Positions 26,729 to 34,496 of a stretch of 60,779 nt of DNA are shown piece after piece. The position numbers and the translations under genes are program-made. The DNA is from Nitrolancea sp040255925 (GTDB lineage: Bacteria > Chloroflexota > Chloroflexia > Thermomicrobiales > Thermomicrobiaceae), in assembly GCA_040255925.1 (NCBI GenBank), contig JBDZVX010000003.1, positions 1 to 60,779 on the forward strand, written 5' to 3'. The notes below the pieces were generated by a model. That model saw nothing but the letters and a program-made list of their open reading frames with translations. It was not told where the DNA came from and did no database searches. Each line of letters begins with the position of its first letter. Positions within the stretch are counted from its first letter, which is position 1.

Positions 26729-27226
26729 GTGGGTGAGCCCTATCTCGGTGAGGTCAAGATGATCTCTTTCAGTTACGCTCCAAAAGGCTGGGCGCTTTGT
26801 GATGGGCAGTTGCTGCCCATCAACCAGAACCAAGCGCTGTTTTCGCTCCTCGGTACCGCATACGGTGGCGATGGAGTGAATACGTTTGCCTTGCCGGATC
26901 TGCGTGGCCGGACGCCGATTCATGTCGATACCAGTCATCCACTCGGGCAGATGAGTGGCGCCGAGACCCACACGCTTGTGCCGGCTGAAACGCCCCCGCA
27001 CACGCATTCGGTGCGGGCCACGGCGGAGACGGCAGCGTCACCGAACCCGTCGGAGAATCTCCTTGCCAAGGCGCCGGGACCGATCTACGGGCAGGCCAAT
27101 AATCTGGTGAGCCTTCTTCCTGAGACGGTAAGCATGGTTGGCGGCCAGGCTCACGAGAACATGCAGCCCTATCTCGTTGTGAACTTCGTTATCGCGCTCT
27201 CAGGGATCTTTCCATCAAGGAGCTAG
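26729..27226 (+). CDS. Tail-collar domain protein 1 (microcystin-dependent-protein type)
   Basis: 165 residues, starting at a GTG with GGGAGG upstream. The N-terminal part, GEPYLGEVKMISFSYAPKGW, LCDGQLLPINQNQALFSLLG and YGGDGVNTFALPDLRGR, is the phage tail-collar domain that begins many trimeric fibre tips. A conserved C-terminal tail reads MQPYLVVNFVIALSGIFPSR. Proteins of this type occur in bacterial genomes, usually in groups of three, outside any prophage; no phage gene is nearby. It starts 120 bases after the giant surface protein. Surface or fibre assembly is an inference from the fold. Confidence 0.92.
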   Translation: MGEPYLGEVKMISFSYAPKGWALCDGQLLPINQNQALFSLLGTAYGGDGVNTFALPDLRGRTPIHVDTSHPLGQMSGAETHTLVPAETPPHTHSVRATAETAASPNPSENLLAKAPGPIYGQANNLVSLLPETVSMVGGQAHENMQPYLVVNFVIALSGIFPSRS

Positions 27227-27235
27227 GAGACGAGT

Positions 27236-27757
27236 GTGAGCGATCCATACATTGGTGAAATCCGGATGTTCGGGGGTAACTTTGCCCCAGCCGGCTGGGC
27301 GCTGTGTAACGGTCAGCTACTCTCGATCTCCGAGTACAGCGCCCTCTTCTCGTTGATCGGGACCACGTATGGCGGGGATGGTCAGAACACATTCGCCCTC
27401 CCCAATCTTCAGGGCCGGATTCCCATCCACGCCGGACGAAGTCCGGGCCTCAGCCCGCGCGTGTTGGGCGAGATGGGTGGTGTCGAGTCGGTAACCCTGA
27501 CGTCTGGCCAGGCCGCCGCGCATAGTCATACCTTTTCGGGATCGACCGATACGGCGGAGGCATCCGATCCAGCGGGAAATGTCCTCGCGGCAGCACCGGG
27601 GATATCCCTTTTTCTGAAAGCTCAGCCGGTTCGTCCACTTGGCCCGGAAACCATCACGGCAAGTGCTGGGGGTAACCAACCCCACCAGAACATGCAGCCC
27701 TACCTCTGTGTCTCGTTCATTATCGCCTTGGAAGGCGTTTACCCGTCCCGTTCGTGA
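27236..27757 (+). CDS. Tail-collar domain protein 2
   Basis: 173 residues, GTG start with GGAG upstream and only 9 bases after its neighbour. It has the same layout as the first paralogue: IGEIRMFGGNFAPAGWALC, NGQLLSISEYSALFSLIG, YGGDGQNTFALPNLQGR, a His-containing middle segment (AAAHSHTFSGS), and the tail NMQPYLCVSFIIALEGVYPSRS. The middle segment differs from both paralogues, as expected if it forms the variable tip of a trimer. Probably co-transcribed with the genes on either side. Confidence 0.92.
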   Translation: MSDPYIGEIRMFGGNFAPAGWALCNGQLLSISEYSALFSLIGTTYGGDGQNTFALPNLQGRIPIHAGRSPGLSPRVLGEMGGVESVTLTSGQAAAHSHTFSGSTDTAEASDPAGNVLAAAPGISLFLKAQPVRPLGPETITASAGGNQPHQNMQPYLCVSFIIALEGVYPSRS

Positions 27758-27767
27758 GGAGGTTCAA

Positions 27768-28298
27768 TTGTCGGAGCCGTTTATCGGAGAGATCCGAATG
27801 TTCGCCGGGAACTTCGCGCCCCGTAACTGGGCTACCTGTGACGGGCAGGTGATACCAATCACGCAAAACTCGGCCTTGTTCTCCCTTCTCGGGACTGCCT
27901 ATGGCGGAGACGGCCGCACGACGTTCGCACTGCCGGACCTAAGGGGTCGCGCATCCATGCACTTTGGACGGGGGGCCGGCCTGACGCCACGGGAACTCGG
28001 CGAGATCGGTGGTTCTGCCGGCGTGACCCTGACGCAAGCGCAGATGCCCAGCCATACTCATGCGCTGAACGCCGCGGTCGACCCCGGCGAACTCAATGCC
28101 CCTAACGGGGAAGTTTCGCTGGCAAGATCGACCGGCGGTTCGGTCTATGGCGCGGCGCCGGGCACCGACTTGGTCGAACTTAACGCTTTATCTCTGTCGC
28201 CATTCAGTGGAGGGCCTAACCCGCACAACAATATCCAGCCCAGCCTGGCACTGACCTTCATCATCGCGCTGAACGGGATTTACCCGTCGCGGGGTTAG
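27768..28298 (+). CDS. Tail-collar domain protein 3, TTG start
   Basis: 176 residues. The longer open frame overlaps the preceding gene, but family similarity begins at SEPFIGEIRMFAGNFAPRNW. A TTG at 27768 placed six bases after AGGAGG is therefore the likely start. It carries the same motifs, CDGQVIPITQNSALFSLLG, YGGDGRTTFALPDLRGR and the tail LALTFIIALNGIYPSRG. It lies 10 bases after the second collar gene. Starts of GTG, GTG and TTG in the three paralogues could tune their relative output. Confidence 0.9.
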   Translation: MSEPFIGEIRMFAGNFAPRNWATCDGQVIPITQNSALFSLLGTAYGGDGRTTFALPDLRGRASMHFGRGAGLTPRELGEIGGSAGVTLTQAQMPSHTHALNAAVDPGELNAPNGEVSLARSTGGSVYGAAPGTDLVELNALSLSPFSGGPNPHNNIQPSLALTFIIALNGIYPSRG

Positions 28299-28310
28299 TG
28301 TGAACGGATC

Positions 28311-28823
28311 GTGACGGTATCCATCGTTCTCTGCCCGGTCCAGCCGGAGGACACGGCTTTCCTCTACCGCGTGTACGCCAGCACGCGTGAGGAGGAGTTG
28401 GCTCCGCTGGGCTGGGATGCCGCGCAAACGGATGCCTTCCTTCGGATGCAGTTCAACGCCCAGCACCGGTACTACCAGGATCAATTTCCCGATGCCGCTT
28501 ATCAGATCATCCTGGTAGACGGGTGCCCGGCTGGGAGGCTCTACGTCGATCGCGATCCGGACCTCGTCCGGATCATCGATATAGCCCTGTTGCCGGAATA
28601 TCGAGGCCAGGGTATCGGAACCACCCTCCTCAAGGGTTTACTGGAAGAAGCGGGCCGCGCGAACAAGCCGGTCCGTATCCACGTCGAACAGGCCAACCCG
28701 GCGCTCCGGCTCTACCGGAGGGTCGGCTTTTCCATTATTGCCGACCGGGGCATTTATGTGCTGATGGAATGGTCGCCTGGTGGGGTACTGGAGGGTGGAG
28801 ATCAGGTAAAGACCGCCTCATAG
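28311..28823 (+). CDS. GNAT-family N-acetyltransferase linked to the collar genes
   Basis: 170 residues with the GNAT acetyl-CoA site: beta-4 IIDIALLPEYRGQGIGTTLL (R/QxxGxG/A as RGQGIG) followed by the motif B region NPALRLYRRVGFS. It starts with GTG 12 bases after the third collar gene and is presumably in the same operon; its 3' end overlaps the convergent DUF6916-like gene by 22 bases. Linkage to the collar genes suggests it acts on one of them or on the surface protein, for example by N-terminal acetylation, but that is inference. The substrate cannot be read from sequence. Confidence 0.9.
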   Translation: MTVSIVLCPVQPEDTAFLYRVYASTREEELAPLGWDAAQTDAFLRMQFNAQHRYYQDQFPDAAYQIILVDGCPAGRLYVDRDPDLVRIIDIALLPEYRGQGIGTTLLKGLLEEAGRANKPVRIHVEQANPALRLYRRVGFSIIADRGIYVLMEWSPGGVLEGGDQVKTAS

Positions 28824-29113
28824 CGCTGCCCCGCCTGGTCCGGTCCGACCGGGACCAGGAAAAGGTCGATGGTGCCCATCTCATCGTGTTCGAGCCGGTA
28901 GATCCGCTGCGGAAGCAGGATGTCACCTGGTCCGCGAAACAAAAGCGCGAACGGTGAGCGTGGTTCGCGTCCGCCGGCGTGGCCGGTCAAGTCCTGGCCA
29001 GAGCCGGATGCTTGGATCAGCTCGATCTCGAATGGTTCGTCTTGTCCGGCATGGACACGAAATCGCTCGCCAAGGTGCCGGGTGAAGGTCTCGACGGTAA
29101 ATAATTCCAGCAT
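28802..29113 (-). CDS. DUF6916-like small protein
   Basis: 103 residues matching what I recall as the DUF6916 family: LFTVETFTRHLGERFRVH at the start, SPFALLFRGPGDILLPQRIY in the middle and LVPVGPDQAGQRYEAVF at the end. These proteins are often encoded beside collar-domain proteins. The fold looks all-beta and there is no signal peptide or membrane segment. The ATG has a GGAAGGATAG site. It is transcribed toward the GNAT gene and overlaps its last 22 bases. Function is unknown; a chaperone or cap for the collar proteins is possible. Confidence 0.8.
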   Translation of the reverse strand: MLELFTVETFTRHLGERFRVHAGQDEPFEIELIQASGSGQDLTGHAGGREPRSPFALLFRGPGDILLPQRIYRLEHDEMGTIDLFLVPVGPDQAGQRYEAVFT

Positions 29114-29259
29114 CGTTCTATCCTTCCGGTTAGTCTTGGAAGTATGCCATGCGTCCGACCTGTTGAGCCGGATTTTCCCATTCAGGAGGCATCGTGCATG
29201 CGGATTTTCTCAGCCGGTTGGGCGCCGAGACCAGGAAATGCCGTGGAGGGAGTCGCTGT

Positions 29260-29367
29260 ATGTCCTTCTACTGGCCGGGAACAATCGCAATGTGGGCCGT
29301 AATACTGGTCGTGGTCGTCGCGATCGTGTTCTCCGTTCGAGCACTGATGCGTCGAAAATCCCGGTAG
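29260..29367 (+). CDS. 35-residue single-pass membrane peptide
   Basis: The frame encodes MSFYWPGTIAMWAVILVVVV through a basic end MRRKSR, i.e. one transmembrane segment with a positively charged cytoplasmic tail. GGAGGG precedes the ATG by nine bases. It lies between the DUF6916-like gene and der, and its frame is not explained by any longer gene. Very small membrane proteins of this type are usually regulators or subunits of larger complexes; the partner is unknown. Confidence 0.55.
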   Translation: MSFYWPGTIAMWAVILVVVVAIVFSVRALMRRKSR

Positions 29368-29635
29368 CCAGATCGCGACGCCCGGATTGTCGCTCGTGAA
29401 TGGGAGTGGAGTCCATCATGCCCCGTCAGAACCAGCGCCTGCGATCGACCGTTCGCATCAGCGACGCCAATTTTTGATGATGGCCCCAGCCCTGCGGACT
29501 CATGCGTGGCTGGCCGGCGCTCCGCGCGTTTTCCGCGCCGGTCCAGTCGCGCCGTACGGTACAATGGCTGCTCTTGGCAACCCCGTGGCTCCGGATGACC
29601 GGTAGTCGGGGCGGCGACGCGGGAGGATTCCAGAC

Positions 29636-30973
29636 GTGGCGAAACCCCTCGTGGCAATCGTCGGCCGGCCCAATGTGGGCAAGTCGACGCTCTTTAACCG
29701 TTTGATCGGCGAGCGCCGGGCGATCGTCGAGGATCTTCCGGGAACCACCCGCGATCGACTCTATGGTGAGACCGAGTGGAACGGCGTGACCTTCGGCCTG
29801 ATCGATACGGGCGGGCTCCAGGCCAATGCCGAGATTGAGCAGGCGTCATCCGCCGAGATCGTGCGGGCAACCCAAGAGCAGGCGGGGTTGGCCCTGGAGG
29901 AGGCCGACCTCATTCTTTTCCTCGTTGATGCCCAGGCTGGGATCACTGCTGGAGATCTCGAAGTCGCGGATCTCCTCCGCCGGACGCGCAAACCGGTCTA
30001 TGTCGTCGCCAACAAAGCGGAATCACGGGTGAACCAGGAGAGCTCGTTCGAGTTTTATGAGCTCGGGCTGGGCGACGTCTTTCCCGTATCGGCGATCCAT
30101 GGGATGGGGATCGGTGACCTGCTGGATGCCATCACGCAGGAGCTTCCCATCGCGGAAGCCGCCGAAGAACCGGATGTGCCCGCCATCGCGATCGTCGGAC
30201 GGCCGAATGTCGGAAAATCGGCGATCCTAAACGCTATCCTCGGCCGGGGGCGCCAGATCGTCTCGCCGATCCCTGGGACGACGCGTGACGCGGTCGATAC
30301 CGAGCTTGTCTGGGCCGGTGTGCCGGTCGTGCTGATCGATACCGCGGGCATCCGCCGGCGTGGCAGGGTGGAGCGGGGGATCGAGAAGTACAGCGTGCTC
30401 CGAGCATCCCGCGCGATCAGCCGGGCGGATGTGGCGATCCTGGTTCTGGACGCCACCGAGCCCTTCACCGCGCAAGACCTGCACGTTGCCGGCTACATCG
30501 AGGAGCAGAAAAAAGGGATCGTGCTGGTCATTAACAAATGGGACCTCATCGAAAAAACCGGCGAAACGATGGGGGAGTTTCTTGAGAAGGCGCGGGAAGC
30601 ATTCGATTTCATGCCCTACGCGCAGGTGATCTTCACCTCCGCGCTCACCGGCCAGCGCATCCCGAAGATCATGGACGCCGCGCTGGAGGTGATCAGCGAG
30701 CGAAACAAACGGATTTCGACCGGTGAATTGAACCGGATGCTTCGCGAGGCGCTCCATCGTCACCCGCCGCCCTCGAAGCCGGGGAAGTGGGTCAAGTTCT
30801 TTTACGTGACCCAGGCGTCCGTCGCGCCGCCGACGTTCGTCTTCTTCACGAACTATCCGGAGAATGTCCACTTCTCCTACCGGCGGTATCTGGAGAATAC
30901 GATCCGTGAACAGTTCGGCTTTGAGGGCACGCCGATCGTCCTGCGGTTTCGCGGGCGTCCGCGCGACGTGTGA
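29636..30973 (+). CDS. der: Ribosome-associated GTPase Der (EngA)
   Basis: Essential double GTPase of 50S assembly, 445 residues. G domain 1 has GRPNVGKST, DTGG and NKAE; G domain 2 has GRPNVGKSA, DTAG and NKWD. A C-terminal KH-like domain ends VLRFRGRPRDV. The GTG start follows GGGAGGA. A possible -10 TACAAT lies at 29560-29565. It precedes glyA by 120 bases on the same strand; the order der then a small-molecule gene is usual, though plsY often follows der in related bacteria and is not here. Confidence 0.97.
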   Translation: MAKPLVAIVGRPNVGKSTLFNRLIGERRAIVEDLPGTTRDRLYGETEWNGVTFGLIDTGGLQANAEIEQASSAEIVRATQEQAGLALEEADLILFLVDAQAGITAGDLEVADLLRRTRKPVYVVANKAESRVNQESSFEFYELGLGDVFPVSAIHGMGIGDLLDAITQELPIAEAAEEPDVPAIAIVGRPNVGKSAILNAILGRGRQIVSPIPGTTRDAVDTELVWAGVPVVLIDTAGIRRRGRVERGIEKYSVLRASRAISRADVAILVLDATEPFTAQDLHVAGYIEEQKKGIVLVINKWDLIEKTGETMGEFLEKAREAFDFMPYAQVIFTSALTGQRIPKIMDAALEVISERNKRISTGELNRMLREALHRHPPPSKPGKWVKFFYVTQASVAPPTFVFFTNYPENVHFSYRRYLENTIREQFGFEGTPIVLRFRGRPRDV

Positions 30974-31093
30974 TGGGCGCGAACCGGGGTGGGGGAGCGG
31001 CAATCCACCCGGAGAGGGTGGAGGTCGCTGTGCTACACTCACTGGGTGACGGGGGGGTTCTGAAAGCCCGATTGTCAGAGAAAGGATAATCCG

Positions 31094-32386
31094 ATGGATG
31101 CGCTCCGGGCGACTGATCCCGAGGTCGCTGATATCATCAGGTGCGAGGAGAACCGGCAGGCCTCGACCATCGAATTGATCGCCTCGGAGAACTTCACGAG
31201 CGCGGCGGTCCTCGATGCGGTTGGGTCAGTCCTGACCAACAAGTACGCCGAAGGCTATCCCCATAAGCGGTACTATGCCGGCTGTGAATGTGTCGACCGG
31301 GCCGAGGAGCTCGCCATCGAACGGGCCAAGCGCCTATTCGGTGCCGAGCATGTGAATGCGCAGCCGCATTCCGGATCGCAGGCGAACATGGCCGCGATGC
31401 TGGCCGTACTGGATGTCGGCGATCGAATCCTGGGGATGGACCTCCGCCATGGCGGGCATCTCACCCACGGCCTCAAGGCCAATTTCTCCGGTCGATTATT
31501 TGACCCCCATTTCTATGGGCTGGACCCCGAGACTGAGCGGATCAACTATGATATGGTGCTCGAGACCGCCCGCGAGGTGAAGCCGAAGCTGCTCATCTGC
31601 GGCGCGAGCGCCTATCCACGGATCATCGATTTCGCCCGGTTCCGGGAGATCGCCGACGAGGTTGGCGCGCTCCTGATGGCGGACATCGCCCACATCGCTG
31701 GGATGGTCGCGGTGGGTCTTCATCCGACATCGATCGGGAACGCACAAATCACCACGACGACCACCCACAAGACGTTGCGAGGGCCACGCAGCGGGCTCAT
31801 CATGAGCGATGCGGATCTTGGGCCGGCCATCGACAAGGTGCTCTTTCCAGGCATCCAGGGTGGCCCGCTGATGCACGTCGTCGCCGGCAAGGCCGTGGCG
31901 CTGGGCGAGGCGCTCCAGCCCTCCTTCCGGGTCTATATCGAGCACGTGCTTGAAAACGCCAGGGTCCTGGCCGAGACGCTCCAAGAGGAGGGGCTGCGGC
32001 TCGTCTCGGGAGGCACCGATAACCACCTGATGCTGGTCGACCTGACCTCGCTGGGAATCAGCGGTCGGCAGGCGGAGCGGGTACTTGACCGTGCCGGTAT
32101 CACCGTCAACAAGAACGCCATTCCCTATGACAAGCGGCCACCGACGCAGACGAGCGGTATCCGGCTCGGTTCCCCGGCGATGACGACCCGCGGCTTCGGC
32201 CCGGACGAGATGCAGATGACCGGCCGGTGGATCGCGCGGGTGCTCCGTGAACTGGACAACGAGGATGTGGTATCCCAGGTCCGATCCGAGACACTGGAGC
32301 TGGTCGAGCAATTCCCGCTGCCGGGCGTGACGGACGGGCGTTCGGAGCCGGCGTTGGAGGCGGAGGCGGCACCGCGGCTGACATGA
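31094..32386 (+). CDS. glyA: Serine hydroxymethyltransferase
   Basis: PLP enzyme converting serine and tetrahydrofolate to glycine and methylene-THF, 430 residues. Diagnostic parts are LIASENFTSAAVLDAVGS, KYAEGYPHKRYYAGC, HGGHLTHG and the PLP lysine in TTTTHKTLRGPRSG. An AAAGGA site precedes the ATG. An extended -10 (TGCTACACT, 31031-31039) about 55 bases upstream may give it its own promoter, separate from der. The stop codon overlaps the ATG of the following membrane transferase (ATGA), so the two are translationally coupled. Confidence 0.97.
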   Translation: MDALRATDPEVADIIRCEENRQASTIELIASENFTSAAVLDAVGSVLTNKYAEGYPHKRYYAGCECVDRAEELAIERAKRLFGAEHVNAQPHSGSQANMAAMLAVLDVGDRILGMDLRHGGHLTHGLKANFSGRLFDPHFYGLDPETERINYDMVLETAREVKPKLLICGASAYPRIIDFARFREIADEVGALLMADIAHIAGMVAVGLHPTSIGNAQITTTTTHKTLRGPRSGLIMSDADLGPAIDKVLFPGIQGGPLMHVVAGKAVALGEALQPSFRVYIEHVLENARVLAETLQEEGLRLVSGGTDNHLMLVDLTSLGISGRQAERVLDRAGITVNKNAIPYDKRPPTQTSGIRLGSPAMTTRGFGPDEMQMTGRWIARVLRELDNEDVVSQVRSETLELVEQFPLPGVTDGRSEPALEAEAAPRLT

Positions 32387-33480
32387 CCAATCCCTCGATC
32401 GCTCTGGTTATCGCCATCGTCGCGGCGTCTCTATCGGCATTTTTCATCCCCGCTCTGACGCGCGTCGCGCACCAGTTGGGGCTTGTACAGGCCCCAAGTA
32501 GCGATCGTCACGTCCACACGAAGCCGGTGCCGCGCATCGGTGGACTCGGGTTGTTCGTCGCCTTCGTGGTTGGCGTCGGCCTCTCGTTCTGGCTGCCCGT
32601 CGAACGGTTTCCGGTTGAGGTCGAGCGGATCGCCTTGCTGCTGGCCGGTGCGGTGGTGATCGTCGCGGTGATGCTCTACGACGACCTGGTGGGTATTGCC
32701 CCGCTGCCGAAGCTTGCCTGGCAGGTGCTGGCGGCCGGAATGGTGATCATGCCGCGCCTGCGCGGGTCGGATCATGGACTCGTTATCGATCAGTTTAACA
32801 ACCCGTTCGGTGGGGTGATTCAGCTTCCGGTCCTGTTCGCAATGGTGTTCACGCTCTTCTGGATCGTTGGGATGATGAACACCTTGAACTGGCTGGATGG
32901 GCTGGACGGCCTCGCCGGAAGTGTTACGCTGACCGCCTCGGCGGTGCTGTTTATCCACACGTTCTTCTATCCAGCGGGGAATCCCGAGTTCACCATCTCA
33001 CTCTTGCCGTTGGCGCTTGGCGCGGCGGTAATCGGGTTCCTGCCGTACAACTGGAATCCGGCGCGGATCATCATGGGCGACACCGGCTCAATGTTTCTGG
33101 GTTACGCGCTGGCCGTAATCTCGATCATCGGCGGCGCCAAGATCGCGACGGCGCTACTGACGCTCTGGCTGCCGATCCTCGATGTCGCCTGGGTCATCCT
33201 CTACCGGGTGCTCAACGGGTCGTCGCCGCTGCAAGCGGACCGCGGTCACCTGCATCACCGCCTACTCGATCTCGGCTGGTCGCAGCAGCAGGTCGTGCTC
33301 CTGTTCGCCGGAATCTCGGCGACCCTCGGCGTCGCCTCACTGTTGCTTCCCGAGCCGGACTTGAAACTCTATGCGCTCATCGCGGTCAGTTTCGTTGGAC
33401 TCGTCGTGCTCGCCGGGTTGGCCCGGCGAAGCAACCGGATGGAGAAACGGCCGGTCTCGGAGTTCTCAAGGAGGTCCTGA
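32383..33480 (+). CDS. Polyprenyl-phosphate N-acetylhexosamine-1-phosphate transferase (WecA/TagO-like)
   Basis: Integral membrane glycosyltransferase (family MraY/WecA/TagO), 365 residues and about ten transmembrane segments. Catalytic motifs are visible: YDDLVGI (Asp-Asp), NWLDGLDGLAG, GDTGSMFLG and the cytoplasmic HLHHRLLDLG. The HIHH-like loop places it with WecA/TagO, which load GlcNAc-1-phosphate onto undecaprenyl phosphate, rather than with MraY. It would start a cell-surface polymer. It overlaps glyA by four bases. The gene for the next sugar transferase is not adjacent. Confidence 0.92.
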   Translation: MTNPSIALVIAIVAASLSAFFIPALTRVAHQLGLVQAPSSDRHVHTKPVPRIGGLGLFVAFVVGVGLSFWLPVERFPVEVERIALLLAGAVVIVAVMLYDDLVGIAPLPKLAWQVLAAGMVIMPRLRGSDHGLVIDQFNNPFGGVIQLPVLFAMVFTLFWIVGMMNTLNWLDGLDGLAGSVTLTASAVLFIHTFFYPAGNPEFTISLLPLALGAAVIGFLPYNWNPARIIMGDTGSMFLGYALAVISIIGGAKIATALLTLWLPILDVAWVILYRVLNGSSPLQADRGHLHHRLLDLGWSQQQVVLLFAGISATLGVASLLLPEPDLKLYALIAVSFVGLVVLAGLARRSNRMEKRPVSEFSRRS

Positions 33481-33482
33481 CG

Positions 33483-33938
33483 GTGCCGATCTACGAATAC
33501 CGATGCGCCGACTGCCAGCGTAAAGTGAGCGTCTTCTTCCGGTCATTCGCCACGGTCGGTGATCCTGCCTGCCCGCGCTGCGGTGGTTCCAAGCTCGAAC
33601 GTCTCTTCTCCCGCGTCGTCATGCGCCGGGGTGGGAACCGCGCCGATGTCGCTGATCCGGGGATAGAAGACACCGCAGGGTTTGGTGACGAGGGAATGGG
33701 TGGGGAGAACGACTTCGGGATGGACCCGTTCGGCGGAGGGATGCCGGGGTTTGATGAGGATGCCGACCCGAGGGAAATTGCCCGTTGGACCCGTCAGATG
33801 AGCGCTCAAATGGGCGAGCCCCTCGATTCGGATCTGGAGCAGGCCCTGACTGACATTGAACGTGGCGCCGACCCCGAAGAGGTGATGGATCGCTTGGAAG
33901 AGTCTGAACCGCCACCGCCACCAGCGAACGACGTGTAG
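33483..33938 (+). CDS. FmdB-type zinc ribbon protein
   Basis: 151 residues, starting at GTG two bases after the preceding stop, with GGAGG upstream. The N terminus MPIYEYRCADC and CPRCGGSKLERLFSRVVM form the FmdB/CxxC-CxxC zinc ribbon. It is followed by a Gly/Met/Asp-rich low-complexity linker (about 55-95) and an acidic helical C terminus ending in a Pro run. FmdB proteins are called regulators of formamidase expression, but most are uncharacterised. Third cistron after glyA. Confidence 0.88.
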   Translation: MPIYEYRCADCQRKVSVFFRSFATVGDPACPRCGGSKLERLFSRVVMRRGGNRADVADPGIEDTAGFGDEGMGGENDFGMDPFGGGMPGFDEDADPREIARWTRQMSAQMGEPLDSDLEQALTDIERGADPEEVMDRLEESEPPPPPANDV

Positions 33939-34071
33939 CCAGCCGCCGAACCGAAGATGTCACCCAGCCTGCCGTAGCGAATTTGGCTGGACGCCGGGCT
34001 GCCGCGTTGCCGTAACCGCACGCCGCGGTGTTCCGGCGGTCTACAGGCGGGAATCGTGAGGGCAATCAGCG

Positions 34072-34305
34072 GTGCGGAGGAATCCGAAAACCGTGAACGT
34101 GGAGCCGGGGCAGCCGTTATACATCCGTTTCCTGATTGATGCGGTGACGGTTCGCGCTTCCGGGTTCGTCACAGTGGCGCTGGAGCGACTGAACCCTCCA
34201 CGAATCGACCTTCCCGAAGAGCGCCTGTTCGGTGTTACGGTCGCGGATGCTCTGCGCTGGGTGAAGCGGTCGCGCCCCAATCGGCAATCCCGTATATCCG
34301 CCTAA
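34072..34305 (+). CDS. Small hypothetical protein, uncertain
   Basis: A 77-codon frame (GTG start; an inner GTG at 34093 is an alternative). The product shows amphipathic beta-like segments (PLYIRFLIDAVTVRASGFV) and a basic tail, and matches no family I know. It sits between the FmdB gene and a good terminator at 34336, which supports a transcribed unit. The absence of a clear ribosome site lowers confidence. Confidence 0.4.
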   Translation: MRRNPKTVNVEPGQPLYIRFLIDAVTVRASGFVTVALERLNPPRIDLPEERLFGVTVADALRWVKRSRPNRQSRISA

Positions 34306-34335
34306 TTTCGTATCAAGCAACCGGACGTGATGCTG

Positions 34336-34363
34336 ACCGGCGGCACGAGGTCGCCGGTTTTTT
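34336..34363 (+). terminator. Rho-independent terminator
   Basis: A 7-bp stem ACCGGCG/CGCCGGT with a 9-base loop, followed directly by a run of six T. It closes the glyA-to-FmdB transcript (and the small ORF at 34072 if real). Confidence 0.85.
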
Positions 34364-34407
34364 CATGCGTGTTGTCTAACCGCATCACATTGCTGGCATG
34401 CAATCGC

Positions 34408-34436
34408 TGGACATCCGGCTAAAGCTGTTCCATACT
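34408..34436 (+). promoter_or_regulatory. Promoter of the Excalibur-domain gene
   Basis: TGGACA (34408-34413) and CATACT (34431-34436) with a 17-base spacer, about 60 bases before the GTG at 34497 and just after the terminator. Confidence 0.5.
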
Positions 34437-34496
34437 TTCAGAGTAGATTGCCGGAAAACAGGGTCGACCATCCGGCAAGGGGAAGGGAGGGGGAAG

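Noticed and set aside
26729..28298. Prophage suggested by tail-collar genes
   Set aside because: No terminase, portal, capsid, baseplate, lysis or integrase gene is present; three collar paralogues with a GNAT gene form a known non-phage arrangement.
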